From Bathymodiolus brooksi (lineage: Eukaryota; Mollusca; Bivalvia; Mytilida; Modiolidae): 64,000 bases of DNA. The stretch's first letter is position 1, and the number at the start of each line of letters is the position of its first letter. Shown here piece by piece: positions 53,601 through 59,600 of the stretch. Both the position numbers and the translations under genes were made by a program. The notes beneath the pieces were generated by a model. The model saw only the letters and a program-made list of their open reading frames with translations. It did not search any database and was not told the DNA's origin. Where the stretch lies: the NCBI GenBank assembly GCA_963680875.1, contig OY804579.1, forward strand, positions 56,743,718 through 56,807,717, read 5' to 3'.

Positions 53601-56600
53601 TAGAAAATAAGAACAAAGGCAACTAATTAAGTTTTGCAAAGAGGAAAAGGTGACAATCCAATGACAAAACATTGACCTCTGAATTCATATCACTATTTTT
53701 GTCTTATTGCAGCTGACCACCCAGCCAGAATATCTATATTACTAATGGGATCGATCGTTGGAAATAAAAGAAATGAAAGAAGTGTGAATGTTGTTCAACA
53801 TTATCAAAGCAATAAGACGCTGTTATGATACTTTAATGTTATTAGAGACAGTCCGGTAAGAAGAGATGTGAGAAAAATAAACAGACATAAAGGCAGAAAA
53901 ATGACTTTTTTAAATGTAGATAATTGAGCTTCAGACTAGGTCTTAGCACCATACCATCTCGGAGCGATCTAATTGTAAGGTTTTGTAGTAGTTCAACCAC
54001 TTGTTGTTCTGATGTATTTTACATGTCCTGTTGTTGTTGTTGTTGTTGTATTCCGATCGTCCCTTTATTCCAAAATGCATTTTGTCTTGAGTATTCTTAT
54101 TTTATCATGTATATCTATAAACTAGGTAACCATGACAATTTAACTTGGGAGGCAGATAAAAGTGAATGATAAGACTGTCACTTGCACCGTAGCATTGACT
54201 ACCAGATTTAGTTGTGGGATGGGGGACACTATATAATGTAAATAAGTACCTAGTAAACATATTCACCTATCCCACAAATCGAGCACACCTCAATGTCAGC
54301 TAAGTACCTTATGTATTGAAATTAGAAAATAGTGATTACAGAAAATTAATCAACTTAAAACCAAGACCATTGTGCTCATATGTAACTCATACGTGAGCGA
54401 ATCTTGAAAAACATATAGTGGAAATGAAGTGTAAAACCCACAAGACAAAACAAATAAATAGATAAAAAAAATAATATTCAGATTTATTTTTCCAGTTTTA
54501 TAACCAGGGATGATATCAGTATTTGAAAAGCTTGCAGACGAAGGTGATCACATTCAAACTTTTATGTAAGATATAACTTACTACAAGCTGGTATGGACTA
54601 CTCTACACGACGGTTCCACCAGTGGAACATATACTGCCTCCCATTCCGGAGCACCTAAGTTCACGCCAGGTTTTTTTATTTATTGAGGTTCGTGTTGCTC
54701 AATCTGTAGTTTTCTATGTAGTGTTTTGTAGATCGCTTTTTGTTGTTTTGTCATTTTTACTAAACCATTGTCCTGTCTGGCCTTCTATTTACAGATTCCG
54801 ATTGCCCCTTTGGTATCTTTAAACTTTTCTTAGAATATCTGGTTTACTTCCGGTTATTTTGTACGAATTCTGGTTTTTTAATAAATTTAGCTTAGTTGTA
54901 TCTTGTACTTACATAATGATAATGTATTGTACCTGACCTGTCTCGTACTTTCCCCTATTATTCCTTGACATAGGAATCATATTTTCTTATTGATATTTTG
55001 TCAATAATATTATTAGAATGATAATAATGGTCATTACAGGAAACGATTTAATAATTTAATTCGGAGAGTAGGAGTTTGAATGCCATCAATAATATCTTAA
55101 ATAGATACAATAATAGAGACTAATTCTACTTCCGATTCGAAGAAATCTAAAAGTTAAATTGTATTCTGAAATGTATACAATCATGTTGCGTGCAATTAAA
55201 TAAAATAATTCATTTTTAGAACTAGTATACACGGTAATATATCAATTACTACAGATGTAGTCAGGTTAATGAGTTCTGTGGTTTCCATATTTTAGTTAGA
55301 CGCATATTGAGAGTTACAAAGCACAAAATAAACAGCACACAACAGATTACGAAATATGGGGATTTTTTTTTAGGGATATTCGTTTGGTTTGATAACACAT
55401 ATATCAGATCGTTTTGACCACATAGCGCAATAACGTAGGCGATATTTATATACTAATGTTGTGTTAGCAATGACTATGCCAATATAGTGGTCAGGGTTGA
55501 AGACATAGTGCACGACTCGAAGGGGAGTGCACTATGTCTTCAACCCTGAACACTATATGGCATAGTCATTGCTAACACAACATTATTATTATTATTATGC
55601 TGACTGTTATATGTAGACAAAATATATTGAGAACTATTACAATAAAGGAGGTCCTGATATTGGTGACTAATATATTGGATCAGATAGTCTTGAAAGTGTG
55701 GGAATATTCTTTGTTTCATTTAAGGCTTTAAAAATAAAAAGATTTTTGAAGTTTGAAATTTAATTAACAACAATAACAAGTATTAAAAAACGCTTAGACG
55801 ACTATGATAGATTGACAGATTGGATCCGCCCCCTTGTTCGTGGACTAGCTATAAATAGCTTGACAGACAGCTGAAAACCCAACCTTCCCCGCGTGAAACT
55901 GGCATAGTAGATGTACTATTTTCGCATAGTATATCAACGCTATACAATTCTTTGTGATATATGCCAAAATATCGTATGAACTTATATTACAGAAGAAATT
56001 TACAGAAAGCATAATAATGTTGGTTATTGGGTAACAGCAATGTTGGTTTGTGGTTAGCGGCTTTGTTTGTTATTGGATAACAGCAATGTTGCTGAGCTAA
56101 AGTAAATTAAGCTCTCGGTTTGTTTTCTTCAAGAAATGCATTTGCTGGAGTTTTCAAGTCTGAGTTTTGTTTTCTAGAGAAATCCAAACAAGACACTCAA
56201 ATAATTCAGCACATGATTGTAAATATCACATAGTATTATCTTTGACAATTCAATAGTCGAAAAAAGTGATTGTCATCATTTGCTACCAAAATATATTTCA
56301 TTCTACTCTAACAATCCAAACACCTAGGTCTTGGTCTGGGTCCGTGCAACAATTTCAATACTATTTCAGTTATACCGTGGCAGTCAGTTTTATTGGTGGA
56401 GGAAACCGGAGTACCCGGAGAAAGCCACCGGCCTGACGCAAGTACACCCCGCCATCCAATTGTATGAAGGAATCTATAAATGTCACATATAGCTAATCAT
56501 CTACCTAAGTTCTAGTGTAAGAACATATACACGCATAGAGATATAAGTGCATAAATGTAACCATGTCAGTGCATATCTACAACTAAAGTACACAAATGAA

Positions 56601-59600
56601 TACATTTGTCAGTTTTCTGATTTTAAATTGACTTGCAAATACTTTCATTTTCAAAAGTCTGATAATTTTCAATCTAAAAGTAAATTGTTTATACGGAAAC
56701 ATAAATTGTTTGATTTGTTTGATCAGAGAGATTCATGATTGCTTAATGTTACATCAAGATGAAATATTTGATAGATGGTACAGCTGCCAATCATTGAATC
56801 TCTTATTTTTAATTGGTCAGACATGCATGCCATATATATTTGAATAAAGTTAGTTATTAATTGAAAAGAACTTAACAAGTAGTTACCTCTTTCTCAAAAT
56901 AACATCTAAAGCTACTTGACATTACTAATTTTCAATATGATATACAGAAACCTACGTAAGTATATTAAGTATTCATTTATCCTAGATATCGATTTATCAT
57001 CATACATGTTATAACATGGATTGACTTTTGCATCCAGTACACATCTACTTTACTGAAAACCTTCTAAGAAGCAACAAAGGTGAAAACAAACATAACAAAG
57101 TTTATAGTTCAGGCTATATCATTTCCGTCAAGTGCATTTTACTTAAAGGAAACTATAGAGAGACACAACATACCGATCTGGAAATAAGTTCTGCATTATA
57201 AATTTTTCAATGCTTTATGATGGTAATAAATGATAATGAAAAACATATTGCATAAATTTCAATAGATAATAGTTGTTAGATGCAAGTCTTATTGTCCAAT
57301 TACTTTCTTATTTTGCTTTGTATCCTAGATTTATATTATTAAACATTATTAATTTTGGAATGCACTGTATGTTTTCCAGATGGTTACTAGCAAGTTCACA
57401 TATTTTACTTTTTTTACCACTATCATAATAAACCCTGGAATTCTAATAAAAATAAAAAGCAAAAGTCTTCATTAGTATAATTCATAGCCCGAGTTCATTA
57501 TTAAAATAACATGACCTGTTGTAGAAAGGTTTGATAAATTTGTATGCGTAATAATTGAATAATATTTTAGATTTTTTTGAGAATACCTAACTGCTTTCCT
57601 ATCAACATATATCTGACATGGCGACTATCCAATATCACTATGTGATAAAAAAAAATTATGTTGAATAGAATGAAATAAAATTGTAGATATCTAATTTAGA
57701 CGTGTTTCTATAAATAACCTTCATCAGGTATGATTAAAGCTAAAGAATAGGAAAGCCAAATAATATAGCATTTACTGCATCTTAATTGTGATTGAACCCA
57801 TTTGTTGTTGATTCCTTTTTATATTTCCAAAGCTTTTGTAATTCCTTTCGTCTTTACATTTGATCACATATTGATTCTCGAGATATTAACCTCCGAGTCA
57901 GACAATTTAAATTATTTTATAATTAAGATATTTTCTATTAAAACATTCTACATGTCTATTATGATTGAAGTCGCACATAGTAGAAATACTGTTCACTTGA
58001 TCTTAAACAACAACAAATCAAAAGTCAATTTAATATAGACTCCCACGTTTCTATGGATGAAATTCTAGACAATGTCTTTCTCGAATATTTTGGCATTCTT
58101 TCGGAAGGAGATGAAATTACCCCCTCTGTTTTTTCTTTGTACCTCTAAAATGGTATGCTTGACATTTTGATTGACAACATATTTGCTATGTTTGGTCGAT
58201 GTGTTTTTCAACAGACAGTCGGCATTCATATTCATACCAATTGTGATCCTCATCTCGCTGACTTGTTTCATATTTGGTATGAACCAAACATCATGCTGTG
58301 GCTTCTCAAATAAAACGGAAATACGCTATATAAAAGATGTCATTTCAATGAGTTTGGAGACTATGTTGAACTCATCTATTTTACTGAACTTGAAAAAAAG
58401 GATACCACAATTACAGTTAGGTATGTTTCATAATTTGACATACATCTAGAAATTGACAGTTAGGGCCTGGTTGAAAACGATATTTACGACGAGAGAGATT
58501 TCATTTTGTCCATTACGAACTTTCCTTTTATATATAGCAACATTCCAACAACACATGTATATGGATCATACATATCTCAGCTGATACAATATTCCAGAAC
58601 TTGTGTTTGTTATCAGACTTTCTGTGATAGAGGGTTGCTGCTAACTAGGAATTTACAGAACCAATGGTTCATTGTGGTAAAGTATTACAGTCGCCATAAT
58701 GACTTAGTTAACAGTAATGGAATATCATATGTCACTTATGATCATGGATATGTTCCGTTTGTCACATGATCATGGATATGTTCCGTGTGTCCTAGTAACA
58801 ATCCCGTCCTTCTTTCCTCGTTCATGAATTATTACGGAATATGACTTATCATTTTTAACATGAGTAAGACATCGGCTGTCCCTTATCGAGCAGTCGAGTT
58901 CACCTTTGTTTGTTAGTGGGGTTCGTGTTGTTCGATCGTTAGTTGTCTGTTTAGTATTTTGCAGACCATTGTTGTCATTTGTCTTTGTGTTTCCATTTTT
59001 GTGTTTCCATCTTTGATTTACGGCTCTAGATATTGTAAACTTTTATTATACACATGTCGGAACAATAAACGTTACATGGCAGGTGTATGCCGGAACAATA
59101 AACGTTACATGGCAGGTGTATCCAGTTGCTTAACATAACCTCTTTCAAAATTTCTTAATTGCATATTCTTACTCAACAACACGTGTCGTTCAACAGATGT
59201 GGATTAAAAAAAAATCTCACCAACCCTGTAATTCTGCAACATCATGGAATCCCTTGATTCATCAACTCTACGCTATTGCAGAATATAGCAGATTTCCCCC
59301 AAGAAATGTGAATCGTTAATAAATTTATTTAAAAGCGAGTAAGAGAAAATATACATTTCATTCTAGACACAATGCGTCCCAAAATAATTATGTTGTAAAT
59401 AATATTGTTTTACGCTTAATATAATTTTTTTTTCTTTGGAAGATATTCTCAAGATAATCGGTTTCCCATAAGAATTATTCGAATATACTATAGGAATGGA
59501 TATAATATAAACCATGAATTACCTTCATTGGATTTAAGAATTAAGATTTAAAGGCAGTGCCTTCAATGGCCAAGTAATTATAACCTTCCGGTGCGTTTAA

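Larger units (their letters stand above)
55060..56790 (+). repeat. Diverged segmental duplication, copy 2
   Basis: Offset about 4.6-4.7 kb from copy 1 at 50370. This copy holds the 55454 foldback and a reversed R3 SINE at 56335, which copy 1 lacks. Confidence 0.58.

Noticed and set aside
53990..54060. Cys-rich plus-strand peptide
   Set aside because: Encoded by a (TGT)n microsatellite.
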